Assembly: GCA_040389445.1 (NCBI GenBank)
Contig: JAZJZX010000011.1
Span: forward strand, 1-64,000
Reading direction: 5' to 3'
DNA from: UBA5189 sp040389445
GTDB lineage: Bacteria; Chloroflexota; Limnocylindria; Limnocylindrales; CSP1-4
DNA: 64,000 bases
The notes beneath the pieces were generated by a model. The model was not told the origin of the DNA. It ran no database searches and saw only the letters and a program-made list of their open reading frames with translations. The translations under genes were made by a program, and so were the position numbers. This document shows positions 24,207 through 33,050 of this stretch, piece by piece; positions within the stretch are counted from its first letter, which is position 1, and every line of letters begins with the position of its first letter.

Positions 24207-24262
24207 CAGGTTCGGTCAACAGCGAGCATTCCCCACCGCCAACAGCACCTCGGGAGGGACCC

Positions 24263-25246
24263 GTGCGTTTTGCCTTGATGATCGAAGCCCAGCAGGGCCT
24301 GTCGTACCTGGATCAGCTCGCGATCGTCCGCCGAGCCGGCGCCGCCGGGTTCGAGGCGTTTTTCCGGAGCGACCACTACGCCAGCTTTCCGGGGCCGGCG
24401 GACGGCCCCACCACGGACGCCTGGACGGTTCTGGCCGGACTCGCCCGCGAGACTGCCGGGATCACGCTCGGCGTTCTCGTGAGCCCGGTGACGTTCCGCC
24501 ATCCCGGTTCGTTCGTGAAGGTCGTCACGACGGTTGACGAGATGAGCGGCGGGCGCATCGAGGTCGGTGTGGGCGCCGGCTGGAACGCCGAGGACCACCG
24601 TCCACTCGGCCTGGCCTTCCCGGATATCGCCGCGCGGGCGGACCTGATGGAGGATCAGCTCGCCCTGCTCCACGGCCTCTGGACCGAGCCGGATGGATGG
24701 ACCTACGAAGGCCGCCAGATTCGGGTCGAGGGCGGGTTCCTGAGGCCCAGGCCGACGGCGACACCGGATCGGCCTCGCTCCGCCAACGGTGCCGTGCGAC
24801 CACGGATCATCATCGGCGGCGAAGGTTCGCCGCGCGCCTTCCGGCTCGCCGCGCGGTATGCCGACGAATTCAACCTCACTTCGTCGTCGCCTGATCGGGC
24901 ACGCGAGCAATACGCCCGGCTGGACGATGCCTGCCGCGCCGTCGGGCGCGACCCTGGGACCTTGACGCATTCGGCCATGGTCGGCGTGATGCTGGGTACG
25001 GATGGCGCCGATGTCGAGCGTCGGCGAACGGCGTTGCTCGAGGCGCTCGGCGTGGCCGAGGAAGGCAGCTCCGCCTGGTACGAAGCTCGACGACAACGCT
25101 GGATCATCGGGACGCCCGACGAGGCCCGCGCTTCGGTCCGCCGGTTCGCCGACGCGGGCGTCGAGCGGATCATGCTCCAGGACTTCCTGCCCCGGGATCT
25201 CGAAATGGTGGACCTCATGGGTGCGGAGCTCGTCGGTCGCGTCTGA
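24263..25246 (+). CDS. LLM-class F420-dependent oxidoreductase
   Basis: This is a luciferase-like TIM-barrel oxidoreductase of the type that uses F420 or FMN. Start MRFALMIEAQQGLSYLDQLAIVRRAGAAGFEAFFRSDHY, the segments ITLGVLVSPVTFRHPGSFVKVVTTVDEMSGGRIEVGVGAGWNAEDHRPLG and PRIIIGGEGSPRAFRLAARYADEFN are diagnostic; total 327 residues. Its substrate cannot be named. GTG 24263 follows GGGAGG. It is divergent from marR and may be co-regulated with the efflux gene. Confidence 0.88.
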   Translation: MRFALMIEAQQGLSYLDQLAIVRRAGAAGFEAFFRSDHYASFPGPADGPTTDAWTVLAGLARETAGITLGVLVSPVTFRHPGSFVKVVTTVDEMSGGRIEVGVGAGWNAEDHRPLGLAFPDIAARADLMEDQLALLHGLWTEPDGWTYEGRQIRVEGGFLRPRPTATPDRPRSANGAVRPRIIIGGEGSPRAFRLAARYADEFNLTSSSPDRAREQYARLDDACRAVGRDPGTLTHSAMVGVMLGTDGADVERRRTALLEALGVAEEGSSAWYEARRQRWIIGTPDEARASVRRFADAGVERIMLQDFLPRDLEMVDLMGAELVGRV

Positions 25247-25255
25247 CCGGAGGCA

Positions 25256-25271
25256 ACCGTCCCGGGACGGT
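25256..25271. terminator. 16-base perfect palindrome between convergent genes
   Basis: ACCGTCCCGGGACGGT lies between the stop of the LLM oxidoreductase and the stop of the epimerase gene. It may act as a terminator in both directions; no T run is present. Confidence 0.4.
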
Positions 25272-26224
25272 CAGGCCCCTCGCTCGAAGATCATCCGCGT
25301 GGTCAGGTGGATCGATCCCCCCGGCGCCAGCCAGGCGAGGCCGTGCGGCGCGCCGGTCAGGAGCCGACGAAGGCCCTGCGGAGCGTGGGTCTCCGGTTCC
25401 ACGGCGACCGCGTCGGCGCCCGCGGGGCTCGCGGCGACGATGCACAGGCCTGCATCCGACGCCACCTCCAGCCTCGCCCGGACCCCAGGATCCGGCCACC
25501 ACAGCGCCACGGGCGGATCGGCGGGATCGAGCCACGTGGCGTCGAGGTCAACCGGCATCGCGCGCCTCACTCGCAGGTCGAAGTCGCCCGCGACGGGGAC
25601 GATCGGCTCGCCGGCCGCAAGGTTCGAGGGCAGGACGCGGGCTGCCGCGATGCGCACCTCCAACGGCCCCCTGAACCATGGGTGGAAGCCCACGCCCCCC
25701 GGCATCGACCGATCGCCGAGGTTGGTGAGGACCTGTTCGAAGGTGATGATGGCGGCGTCTGCGGGGGTGTCGACGGTGGTCACGCGAAGGGTCGTCTCAT
25801 ACGGCCACGGCCAGCCGGCACCGCCGCCGCGCACCCAGAAAGTTCCCTCGCCAAGCTCCTCCCATGCGGCCATGTAGACCTGCCCGTGGAGTGCCGTGCC
25901 GTCGGAGGAGTTGGCCGGAACGTCGACCACGACGCCGCCGACGTCCGTGGGAACGGGATCGATCCGGTTGCACCAGGGTGCCATGACGTAGCCGCCCCAG
26001 CGGAACGGATCGTGCAGGTGTTCCTGGGGATCGTCCGGCGTCCGGAGCAGTTCGTGGCCGAAGACGGTCAGGCGGTGCAGACGCGCGCCGATCCCGGGAA
26101 GGAGTTCGGCCCTGATCGAACCGGACGCGATCGTGACCACGCGGGCTGCGGACGGCTCCGACGGCGCCGCACCCGCCGGCGAAAGTGCCGGCGGCGCCGC
26201 GCCCGCTGGCGATCCGGGCGTCAT
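25271..26224 (-). CDS. aldose 1-epimerase-family protein
   Basis: This galactose-mutarotase-like beta-sandwich protein would interconvert sugar anomers or related hexose derivatives. Recognisable parts are ELLPGIGARLHRLTVFGHELLRTPDDP, WGGYVMAPWCNRID, ALHGQVYMAAWEE with the catalytic-type His, VGFHPWF, and AVAVEPETHAPQG with the general-base-type Glu. ATG 26224 overlaps the stop of the upstream M24-like gene (ATGA); the first 25 residues are an Ala/Pro/Gly repeat. It is last in a six-gene minus-strand operon, and its sugar is unknown. Confidence 0.82.
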   Translation of the reverse strand: MTPGSPAGAAPPALSPAGAAPSEPSAARVVTIASGSIRAELLPGIGARLHRLTVFGHELLRTPDDPQEHLHDPFRWGGYVMAPWCNRIDPVPTDVGGVVVDVPANSSDGTALHGQVYMAAWEELGEGTFWVRGGGAGWPWPYETTLRVTTVDTPADAAIITFEQVLTNLGDRSMPGGVGFHPWFRGPLEVRIAAARVLPSNLAAGEPIVPVAGDFDLRVRRAMPVDLDATWLDPADPPVALWWPDPGVRARLEVASDAGLCIVAASPAGADAVAVEPETHAPQGLRRLLTGAPHGLAWLAPGGSIHLTTRMIFERGA

Positions 26225-27597
26225 TGGGCGAGGGTCATGGCGAGGTCCGGGCGGAGCAGGTACGGCGGCAGAAATCCGGGGATGTTGGACAGCGGCAGGA
26301 CATCCGGGTGCAGCTCGATCCCGAGCGCCTCGCGCATGAAGGCGCGTCTTCGCGAGACCCGTTGCCACATCTCGGGGTAGTCACGAGCCAGCGTCGTACG
26401 GAGGTCCTGGTCGGCCAGCGCCAGGCCATCCTCGATATTCGTCGTGAAGTACGGCCCGCCCGTGGCGGGAATGACGTCTGCCTGGAGGACCATCCCGGAC
26501 GCCAGTTCGAGCCGGCTGTCCCGGCTGATGGGCGAGTTGACCCACTCATCCAGATGGAGCTGATGACCGGCGTTGAGGAAGATCCCGAAGAACGGATCGC
26601 CCAGACGGCGATCGATGATCTCCTGGAGTGCACCACCTGCCTGTCCGACATGCAGGGCGCCGTACCACTCGGCGATGGCGTCGAAGTAGGGCGCCACCAG
26701 CCGCTCGACGTAGTCGGCGATCCCGGCCGGCAGCTCGGCCGGGCCCTCGACCACGAAGCCCGCCCGGCAATTGAGCGCACCCCAGATCCCGAAGGCGACC
26801 GTCAGCGGGTCGCCTCGTTCGATCGGACGATCACCCGGGCTCAGGAGTCCGAATCGGGCTCGCGGTCCGGCGGTCAGCATGAGGTGGCACGACAGGGGAG
26901 CGCCGCTCCATTCGAGGAGCTGGACGGCTTCACGTTCCCGCATGCCGGGCTGAAGGCCGAACAGGAGGTTGCGCACGCCGGTCGAGGTCTCGCACGACGC
27001 ATGTTCGAAGGCTGCGATCTGCTCCGGTTCGTTGATCACCCGGAGACCGTCGGCAGGAGCGATGAACAGGTCGGTCGCGTTCTCGACGCTGCCGTGCGGG
27101 CCCACCATCGCGCGAAGGTCGTCCACCAGGTAGGCCGGACATTCGATGGCAGATCGGTCGCTCGGGGCCTTCCACCCGGCGATGCCGATTCGACCTCCCG
27201 CCTGGACGCCCGCGTCGGCGAGAAGATGCTGAAGGGGGCTGGAGCGATCCCGCGGCTGGCTCGGCAGGCTGAGATCCTGGAACAGGATCGCATCCACGGC
27301 CAGTGGTGCGATTCGTGCGAGCCCGATGCACTCGTTGCCGGCGAGCAGCATGGGCCGTCCCGTGGCACCGACGACCAGGATTGCCTCCTCGAAGCGCGGG
27401 TCGAAACCGGTCAGCCAGGACAGGTTGGCACCATGCTCCCGATCGGCGTACACCACCACCTGGTCGTAGCGCCGGGAGGCGGCTCGCTCACGAAGACGCT
27501 CGAGCCGGGCCGGATAGATCTGGTCCGGCAGGGCCGGTGCCGTCTCCGGGCGCGCCAGGCGTGGCAGGTCGATGGCCGCAAGTCGGGCCGATGCCAT
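26221..27597 (-). CDS. M24/creatinase-like (pita-bread fold) protein with missing metal ligands
   Basis: This 458-residue protein has the N-terminal creatinase-type domain (DQVVVYADREHGANLSWLTGFDPRFEEA) and the C-terminal pita-bread fold of Xaa-Pro aminopeptidases. Of the usual five metal ligands, the two Asp are not visible: the segment expected as GDxxxxD...D reads GDPLTVAFGIWGALNCRAGF. The His is kept in NAGHQLHLDEW, the first Glu is Asp in LQADVIP, and the last Glu stays in NIEDG. Creatinase shows that the fold can work without metal. So this may be a non-peptidase hydrolase. It is the fifth gene of the haloperoxidase operon, four bases after the CRTAC1 gene. Confidence 0.78.
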   Translation of the reverse strand: MASARLAAIDLPRLARPETAPALPDQIYPARLERLRERAASRRYDQVVVYADREHGANLSWLTGFDPRFEEAILVVGATGRPMLLAGNECIGLARIAPLAVDAILFQDLSLPSQPRDRSSPLQHLLADAGVQAGGRIGIAGWKAPSDRSAIECPAYLVDDLRAMVGPHGSVENATDLFIAPADGLRVINEPEQIAAFEHASCETSTGVRNLLFGLQPGMREREAVQLLEWSGAPLSCHLMLTAGPRARFGLLSPGDRPIERGDPLTVAFGIWGALNCRAGFVVEGPAELPAGIADYVERLVAPYFDAIAEWYGALHVGQAGGALQEIIDRRLGDPFFGIFLNAGHQLHLDEWVNSPISRDSRLELASGMVLQADVIPATGGPYFTTNIEDGLALADQDLRTTLARDYPEMWQRVSRRRAFMREALGIELHPDVLPLSNIPGFLPPYLLRPDLAMTLAQ

Positions 27598-27600
27598 GGA

Positions 27601-29253
27601 TCAGGAACCTCCGGGGAGCCAGCGGCGTGCCTGGGTGGCACCGCGCTCGATGATCGCAAATGTCGAGGCATCGACGCGGACCCACGCGCCGAGCTCGCCG
27701 TCGGGCCACCGAACCCGGATGTCGGCAGATGCAGCGGGCCCGAGACCGAGATGCAGCCAGCCCAACTGTCCGCCGGCATGCCCACCGCCGACGGTGATCT
27801 CCCGCTGCGTGATCCGGTCGCCCACCCGGGTCTCCACCCACGCCCCGATCGCGTCGCGATTCGGTCCGTCCTGCTGCAGCCGGACGGCCGCCCAATGGCC
27901 CATTGCCGCCGGTTCCTGCGCCGAGCCGCCACCGACGTTCCGCCAGAGCATGACATCCGAGCCATAGTTGACGACGACCAGATCCAGCAGCCCGTCCAGG
28001 TTGAAATCGACGATCGCCGCGCCACGGCCACGCTCGAAGGTCACGATCCCCGCCTGGTCGGCCCCTTCAAGGAAGGTGCCGTCGGGCTGCCCGAGGAAGA
28101 GATTGCTCGGATCACGCGCCGCGTAGTCGGGCTGGGCGCTGACGTTGCCCTTGGACACGAAGAGATCGAGAAACCCGTCGTTGTTGACATCCTGGAACTC
28201 CGGATGCCAGGCCGTGGACGGCAGGACGTCCCCACCGGCAAATGGCTGCGAGGCGATCACGCCGCGTCGCAGGGCGATGTCGCGATAGGTGGGCCGATCG
28301 GGCCCGGTGGTCAGGGTCTGGAGCTTGTTGTCTCCCTGGCTCGTGAGGTAGATCTCCGGGTACCCGTCTCCGGTGACATCCTGGCTCGCGATCCCCATCC
28401 CGAAGATCTGCATCGCCACCCAGCCATCGTCGGCCGTGTAGAGGCGCGGCGGCTGGCCCGGGTCCATGCGCCAGAGCTGGTCCATGCCGTCTGCGTAATA
28501 GTGCCGGTCGTTCGTCACCCGGAGGTCCCGCCGTCCTGAGCGGTCCCAGTCGCTGAACAGCATGGACAGGGTGCAGTAGCCCGGGGCAAGATCGACCGCG
28601 GCCCCGTACGAGGTCCCGGAAGCGGGGCGGAGGAGGGTGCTCGAAGCGCAGTCGGATGTCGGCGTCCCATCGGCGCGGAGTTCGAGGTACTGGCCGAACG
28701 CCAGGGTCGGCAGGGTCGCCGCGCCTTCCCAGGTGGCGCTGAACGCGGTGGTGTGGCCCGATCCGCCCGCGAGGCCGAATGCTTCGTTGGACCGCTCGAA
28801 GCGACACTCGCCCAGGCCCCGGAGGAGAACATTCTCGCCGGCCCGGAGGACGGCCAGGTCCGTCTGCCCGTCACCGTCGATGTCGATCGGGTAGGCGCCA
28901 CTGACCCGATCGAGCGCCGTTTCCGGCAGGGCCACGGCACTGAAACGGAGCGGGCCGCCCACGGATCCGTCGTTGCGGTACAGGGCGGCCGGGCCGGCAC
29001 CGCCGGCGAGATACAGGTCCGGGAGACCGTCGTCGTTGCAGTCGAGGACCGCGACGCCTCCTCCCACGGAGAAGGTGGCATCGCCGTCGTATCGGTGGCT
29101 GATCCCGGCGGAGGCCGTCTCGAGCACGTAACGGGGTGCCCCGGCGGCGGTAGACGGGGTCGGTGTTCGCAGCAGGAAGGCAGTCACGGCGACCGCGATA
29201 CCCCCGACGAGCACGAAGCCGACGGCCAGGACGCCTGATCGGCGCCGGGTCAC
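27601..29253 (-). CDS. CRTAC1-family protein: FG-GAP repeats plus ASPIC/UnbV domain
   Basis: This exported protein (550 residues) has an N-terminal hydrophobic anchor, VLAVGFVLVGGIAVAVTAFLL, then a beta-propeller of FG-GAP repeats. Five calcium-type loops are visible (DCNDDGLPD, DIDGDGQTD, DVTGDGYPE, DVNNDGFLD, DFNLDGLLD). The C-terminal part VRLQQDGPNRDAIGAWVETRVGDRITQREITVGGGHAGG...LGLG matches ASPIC/UnbV. Such proteins bind calcium outside the cell and often accompany other surface enzymes. GTG 29253 lies seven bases after the haloperoxidase-like gene. Confidence 0.88.
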   Translation of the reverse strand: MTRRRSGVLAVGFVLVGGIAVAVTAFLLRTPTPSTAAGAPRYVLETASAGISHRYDGDATFSVGGGVAVLDCNDDGLPDLYLAGGAGPAALYRNDGSVGGPLRFSAVALPETALDRVSGAYPIDIDGDGQTDLAVLRAGENVLLRGLGECRFERSNEAFGLAGGSGHTTAFSATWEGAATLPTLAFGQYLELRADGTPTSDCASSTLLRPASGTSYGAAVDLAPGYCTLSMLFSDWDRSGRRDLRVTNDRHYYADGMDQLWRMDPGQPPRLYTADDGWVAMQIFGMGIASQDVTGDGYPEIYLTSQGDNKLQTLTTGPDRPTYRDIALRRGVIASQPFAGGDVLPSTAWHPEFQDVNNDGFLDLFVSKGNVSAQPDYAARDPSNLFLGQPDGTFLEGADQAGIVTFERGRGAAIVDFNLDGLLDLVVVNYGSDVMLWRNVGGGSAQEPAAMGHWAAVRLQQDGPNRDAIGAWVETRVGDRITQREITVGGGHAGGQLGWLHLGLGPAASADIRVRWPDGELGAWVRVDASTFAIIERGATQARRWLPGGS

Positions 29254-29260
29254 GATACGG

Positions 29261-31162
29261 TCATCGCGTCGCCGTCCCGGAATACAGGCGCTGCGCCCGC
29301 GCCCACGCCTCGGTCCCGCACAGCGATCCGATCCGGCGGCCCATGAAATCGTCGGCCTGGATATGGATCCCGCCCCACAGTCGGGACTGGCCGGCCTGAT
29401 CGGCCGCGTCGTAGTACGTCGCCCATTCGAGGCGGATGGCAGTCGTCGGGCCCTTCTCGAACTTGAGCGAACCCGCCTCGATGGTGTAGCCGCTCACCCC
29501 GCCCGGGAAATAGGCGCTGCCGGTGAAGCCGGTCAATACCTCAGCAGCGGCGCGACTGAAGGTGCTGTGCCCGGACGCGTAGGCGGGAAATGCCGGCGTC
29601 ACGAACGTCGGGAGCTGGTAGGGGACCCACTCGGTGGCGCGAATCCATCCGACGCCCGCGACGTCGTTCCTGGGGTCGGTTGGGCTGCCGCGCCAGGCGC
29701 GAATCGCGATCTGACCGATTGCGGCCTCCAGCCCCGCGTGGCGCTGCCCCGGTGCCGCGCTCTCCGGCGTGATGACCTCGATCAGGCCCGGAACGAGGGG
29801 CAAGCCCTCGGGATCGTAGGCGGGGCCCGCGGGATCGCTCGACTGGCCGAGGCCGCCCATGTACCGGATGAGCGAGATGGGGCGGCTCGAATCGTAGTAC
29901 CCCTTCAGACCCCAGGCGGCGATCGCGGCGTCGTGGACGGCCCCGTTGAGGGCGAGATAGAGCTTGACGTCCCACTCGAGCCGCCCCACCCGAGTGCCGC
30001 TGCCGCCGATTCGCAGGTCCGGATCGAGTTCGTCCGAGACCAGGTTCGCGAGGACGTTCCAGTGCCCCGGCGGAGTCTCGGAATTCGGGCCGTCGGCCCA
30101 GAACTCGGCCATGACCCGGCCGAAGTCGGCCCGGTTCACGACATCGGGCGGATAGGGTGCGCCGGTGGCCGGATTGACCGCACGGCCCTTGCCGTCGTTG
30201 GCACCAAGGCTGTTGTTGCCGAGGGCTCCGGGCGAGATATCGATCGTGGTGGGGTCCGATGGGTCGAGCCGGCTGCTGTCGCGGATGACCTCGACGAGTT
30301 CAGCCTTCAACTCCTGATCGGTCGCCGGGTCACCGAGGAGTGGAGGCGGACCCGGGTCGATGGGCGTGCCGTTCGGGCCGGCGTCCGGAAGCGCAAACCC
30401 GACCACCCGACCCCAGTGCGGACCGACGGCCTGCTGGACGCCGTTGGTCACCGGGATGCCATTCTGGGAAATCATGTGGGCGATCTGGAGCGGCTGCCAT
30501 CGATTCGGGTCGGTCATGGTTCCATCCGAGCCATCCACGATGAGCGGGGGATTCGCCGGCTTGTAGTCGGGTGGTGCGTACCCGCCGGTCTCGTTGGAGC
30601 CGTCCTCCCGGCCGGCAGCGAGGATCGCTCGGGCGATCCGGTTGCCCAGTGCCGCGGGCGTGTCGCCGACGGCGACCGTTGCGGTCAGCGGATAGCACAG
30701 GCCGTCCATCACGTCCGCGAATTCGGACAGGGACGCCTCACCGCCGGTGGACTTGATGAAGCGGGATGTCAACACCCCGTAGGCGGCGTAGCTCATGGCC
30801 TCGCGACGTGCCGCCTCGATGTCCGGGGCGGTCTGTTTCTCGGTCACGAACACGCCCTCGGCCGTCGGGTCGTAGGCGGCCCAGGCGTCCCACAAGGCGG
30901 CCGACAGGTGATAGAGATTTCGCGCATGCACTGGAGGATTCGGGAGGGCGCGGCGGATGGCATCGAGGAGTGCCTCGTCCCAGCGCCGCGCGACCGACCA
31001 GTCCGGGTGATCGACGCCGGCCGGGCAGGTCGGACGGGTTTCCCACGGTCTCACGACCGCCCCGAGCGCGGCCATCCCCGCCAGCGTGACTGCCAGGGCG
31101 ACGGCAGCGATGATGGGCGATCGTCGCGACAACACGGAGCGAACCCTATCCGGCTGCGACAC
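29261..31162 (-). CDS. vanadium-dependent haloperoxidase-like protein (PAP2 superfamily), exported
   Basis: This 633-residue protein of the vanadium haloperoxidase/acid phosphatase fold has an N-terminal membrane or signal segment (IIAAVALAVTLAGMAALGAV). All vanadate-pocket residues are visible: K420 and R427-P428 in LKGYYDSSRP, S530-G531-H532 in AYASGHSTF, and S593-R594 with H600 in SRLWGGIH. So it could oxidise halides with peroxide or act as a phosphatase; sequence alone does not decide. The GTG at 31162 overlaps the 3' end of the Gfo/Idh/MocA gene by 17 bases. It is the third gene of the operon and presumably acts outside the membrane. Confidence 0.87.
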   Translation of the reverse strand: MSQPDRVRSVLSRRSPIIAAVALAVTLAGMAALGAVVRPWETRPTCPAGVDHPDWSVARRWDEALLDAIRRALPNPPVHARNLYHLSAALWDAWAAYDPTAEGVFVTEKQTAPDIEAARREAMSYAAYGVLTSRFIKSTGGEASLSEFADVMDGLCYPLTATVAVGDTPAALGNRIARAILAAGREDGSNETGGYAPPDYKPANPPLIVDGSDGTMTDPNRWQPLQIAHMISQNGIPVTNGVQQAVGPHWGRVVGFALPDAGPNGTPIDPGPPPLLGDPATDQELKAELVEVIRDSSRLDPSDPTTIDISPGALGNNSLGANDGKGRAVNPATGAPYPPDVVNRADFGRVMAEFWADGPNSETPPGHWNVLANLVSDELDPDLRIGGSGTRVGRLEWDVKLYLALNGAVHDAAIAAWGLKGYYDSSRPISLIRYMGGLGQSSDPAGPAYDPEGLPLVPGLIEVITPESAAPGQRHAGLEAAIGQIAIRAWRGSPTDPRNDVAGVGWIRATEWVPYQLPTFVTPAFPAYASGHSTFSRAAAEVLTGFTGSAYFPGGVSGYTIEAGSLKFEKGPTTAIRLEWATYYDAADQAGQSRLWGGIHIQADDFMGRRIGSLCGTEAWARAQRLYSGTATR

Positions 31163-32147
31163 TTCGTTCGCCGGCTTCGAACAGCCGCTCCATCACGCGG
31201 AGATTCGCCGCGGCATCCGAAGGCGGGACCGGGACCGGCTGTCCGTCGAGGACGGCCGCCGCGAAACGGCCGGCCTGGACTGCGTAGGGATCAGCCGCCG
31301 GGAAGGTCATGGACTCGGTGGCCGGCGCGACCGGCGGCTGGCCGCCGTGGGTGATTCGAATGGAGACGGGGAGACGCGGCGGAATGTTGAACGGGATGTC
31401 GATGGAGATCCGGCCGTCGGTCCCGTAGATGTGGACTCGCTGGTCATCCTCCGCTCGCGTCGAACAGGTGAACGTAGCCACGCCCCCGGCAAATTCAAGA
31501 AGCCCGCTGGTCATCACGTCGACGCCCGATACGGTGTCCCGGACGATCGAGGCCTCGACGCGCACAGGCTCGCTGTCGAACAGCATCCGCGACAGATTCA
31601 CGTTGTAGCAACCGATGTCGAACAGCGCCCCGCCGCCATAGGCGCGGATGTTGCGGATGTTGGCCGCGTCATCATTGAAGTACGAGAACCAGCTCTGGAC
31701 GGCGACGAGGCGTCCGATGCAGCCGGCCGCCACGAGCTCGCGCACGGCGACCCAGGACGGATGATGGCGGTACATGAAGGCCTCCATCAACCGCGTGCCG
31801 GCAGCGTCGCATGCCTCGATCATCCGCTCCGCGTCCTCGGCCGTCGTTGCGAGCGGCTTCTCGCACAGGACGTGCTTGCCGGCCCTGGCGGCCTCGATCG
31901 TCCAGAAGGCGTGCAGGTGGTTCGGGAGCGGGATGTACACGGCATCCACCTCCGGATCGGCGAGAAGCGCCTCATAGGAACCGTGGACCCTGGGGATGCC
32001 GGCCTCCGCGGCGGCGGCCCGGGCCCGGGCCACGTCGCGCGACCCGATGGCCACGACGGTCGAGCGGTCCGCGGCCTGGATTCCCGGAATCGCCTTCTTC
32101 CGGCCGATGTCGGCGGTGGAGAGGATTCCCCAGCGAAGGTCCGTCAT
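31146..32147 (-). CDS. Gfo/Idh/MocA-family NAD(P)-dependent sugar oxidoreductase
   Basis: This cytosolic dehydrogenase of 333 residues has an N-terminal Rossmann domain: LRWGILSTADIGRKKAIPGI, VAIGSRDVARARAAAAEAGI, then the diagnostic DAVYIPLPNHLHAFWTIEAARAGKHVLCEKPLATT with the EKP lysine. The C-terminal domain has MEAFMYRHHPSWVAVRELV and GGALFDIGCYNVNLSRMLF, with the catalytic-type D-x-x-x-Y. Family members oxidise or reduce sugars, polyols and derivatives. ATG 32147 lies four bases after the SDR gene. Confidence 0.92.
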   Translation of the reverse strand: MTDLRWGILSTADIGRKKAIPGIQAADRSTVVAIGSRDVARARAAAAEAGIPRVHGSYEALLADPEVDAVYIPLPNHLHAFWTIEAARAGKHVLCEKPLATTAEDAERMIEACDAAGTRLMEAFMYRHHPSWVAVRELVAAGCIGRLVAVQSWFSYFNDDAANIRNIRAYGGGALFDIGCYNVNLSRMLFDSEPVRVEASIVRDTVSGVDVMTSGLLEFAGGVATFTCSTRAEDDQRVHIYGTDGRISIDIPFNIPPRLPVSIRITHGGQPPVAPATESMTFPAADPYAVQAGRFAAAVLDGQPVPVPPSDAAANLRVMERLFEAGERSVAAG

Positions 32148-32151
32148 CCGC

Positions 32152-32859
32152 CTAGCCCCACGAAGCCTCGGTGACCGGCCGCATCGCGACCTCGAGGAGG
32201 CGATGGTTGCGGGGCCGTGTGACCACGAACCGGACGACATCGGCGACATCGTCGGGCGACATCATCCCGGCCAGCTGGGGCATCTCGCGGGTACGGCCGT
32301 GACCCATCGCGAAGTCGGTGGCCACGCCGCCCGGACAGACGCTCGTGCACCGGACTCCCTGTTCGCGGAGTTCGTGATCCAGGGCCCGCGTCATGCCGAC
32401 CTGGGCGAACTTGGAGGCGCAGTACGCGACCTCATAGGGCAGGCCGCGCCGCCCAGCCTCGCTGGCAATCGTGACGATGTCGGCGGCGTCGCTCTTGAGC
32501 AGCTCGGGGAGGGCCGCCCGGACCGCGTACAGGGCACCCTTCACGTTGACGTCGATCATCTCGTCGAGGTCGGCCATCGGCAGGTCGAGGAAGGATCCGT
32601 ACGCGCCGACGCCGGCGTTGACCACGAGGATGTCCAGCCGGCCAAAGTGCTCGACCGTCGCGGCCACCATCGAGACGAGCGATTCGGCATTGCGCACGTC
32701 GCAGGCCCTGGCAAAGGCGCCGTCGATTCCTGGATTGTCCCCACTCCGTGATGCGACGGCCACGCGGGCCCCTGCATCAGCGAGCGTCCGCGCCGTGGCG
32801 GCGCCGATACCGCGACTGGCCCCCGTGACGAGGGCGACTCGACCCTGAAGCGAATGCAT
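32152..32859 (-). CDS. short-chain dehydrogenase/reductase
   Basis: This 235-residue classical SDR has TGASRGIG at the cofactor site, NAGVGAYG, the catalytic Ser in VTIASEAG and the Y-x-x-x-K in YCASK. VAVASRSGD after the second strand suggests NADP preference. It is the first gene of the minus-strand operon that includes the haloperoxidase-like protein. Between its start and the divergent ROK gene are about 200 bases. The substrate is not readable. Confidence 0.93.
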   Translation of the reverse strand: MHSLQGRVALVTGASRGIGAATARTLADAGARVAVASRSGDNPGIDGAFARACDVRNAESLVSMVAATVEHFGRLDILVVNAGVGAYGSFLDLPMADLDEMIDVNVKGALYAVRAALPELLKSDAADIVTIASEAGRRGLPYEVAYCASKFAQVGMTRALDHELREQGVRCTSVCPGGVATDFAMGHGRTREMPQLAGMMSPDDVADVVRFVVTRPRNHRLLEVAMRPVTEASWG

Positions 32860-32995
32860 GGAACGGTCCTCTTCTGCCGGCCCGCGAGCCGAATGTGGCA
32901 CCTGTCCGACGTCCGGATTGGCGCGAGGCACCCAGCCCGCTCGGCCTCCCGTGAGGGGAACCGGCGGTGAATCTCAGCGATGGTGGACAACCCGC

Positions 32996-33001
32996 TTGAC
33001 A
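32996..33001 (+). promoter_or_regulatory. -35-like TTGACA upstream of the ROK gene
   Basis: TTGACA stands 63 bases before GTG 33059. No well-spaced -10 is clear: TAGCAC at 33024-33029 is 22 bases away. Confidence 0.35.
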
Positions 33002-33050
33002 GTGCCGCTCGCATCGATGAGCCTAGCACAGACATTTGCAAGAGAGGAAC

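Noticed and set aside
26185..28539. A long plus-strand open frame opposite the M24-like and CRTAC1 genes
   Set aside because: It has no recognisable domain, and the minus-strand frames carry clear family motifs; GC-rich third positions open antisense frames. The same applies to long frames opposite pyrD, xylA, lysA, GH57 and glgP.
32996..33029. TTGACA ... TAGCAC as a full promoter for the ROK gene
   Set aside because: The spacing of 22 bases is too long for a standard promoter, so only the -35-like element is listed, at low confidence.
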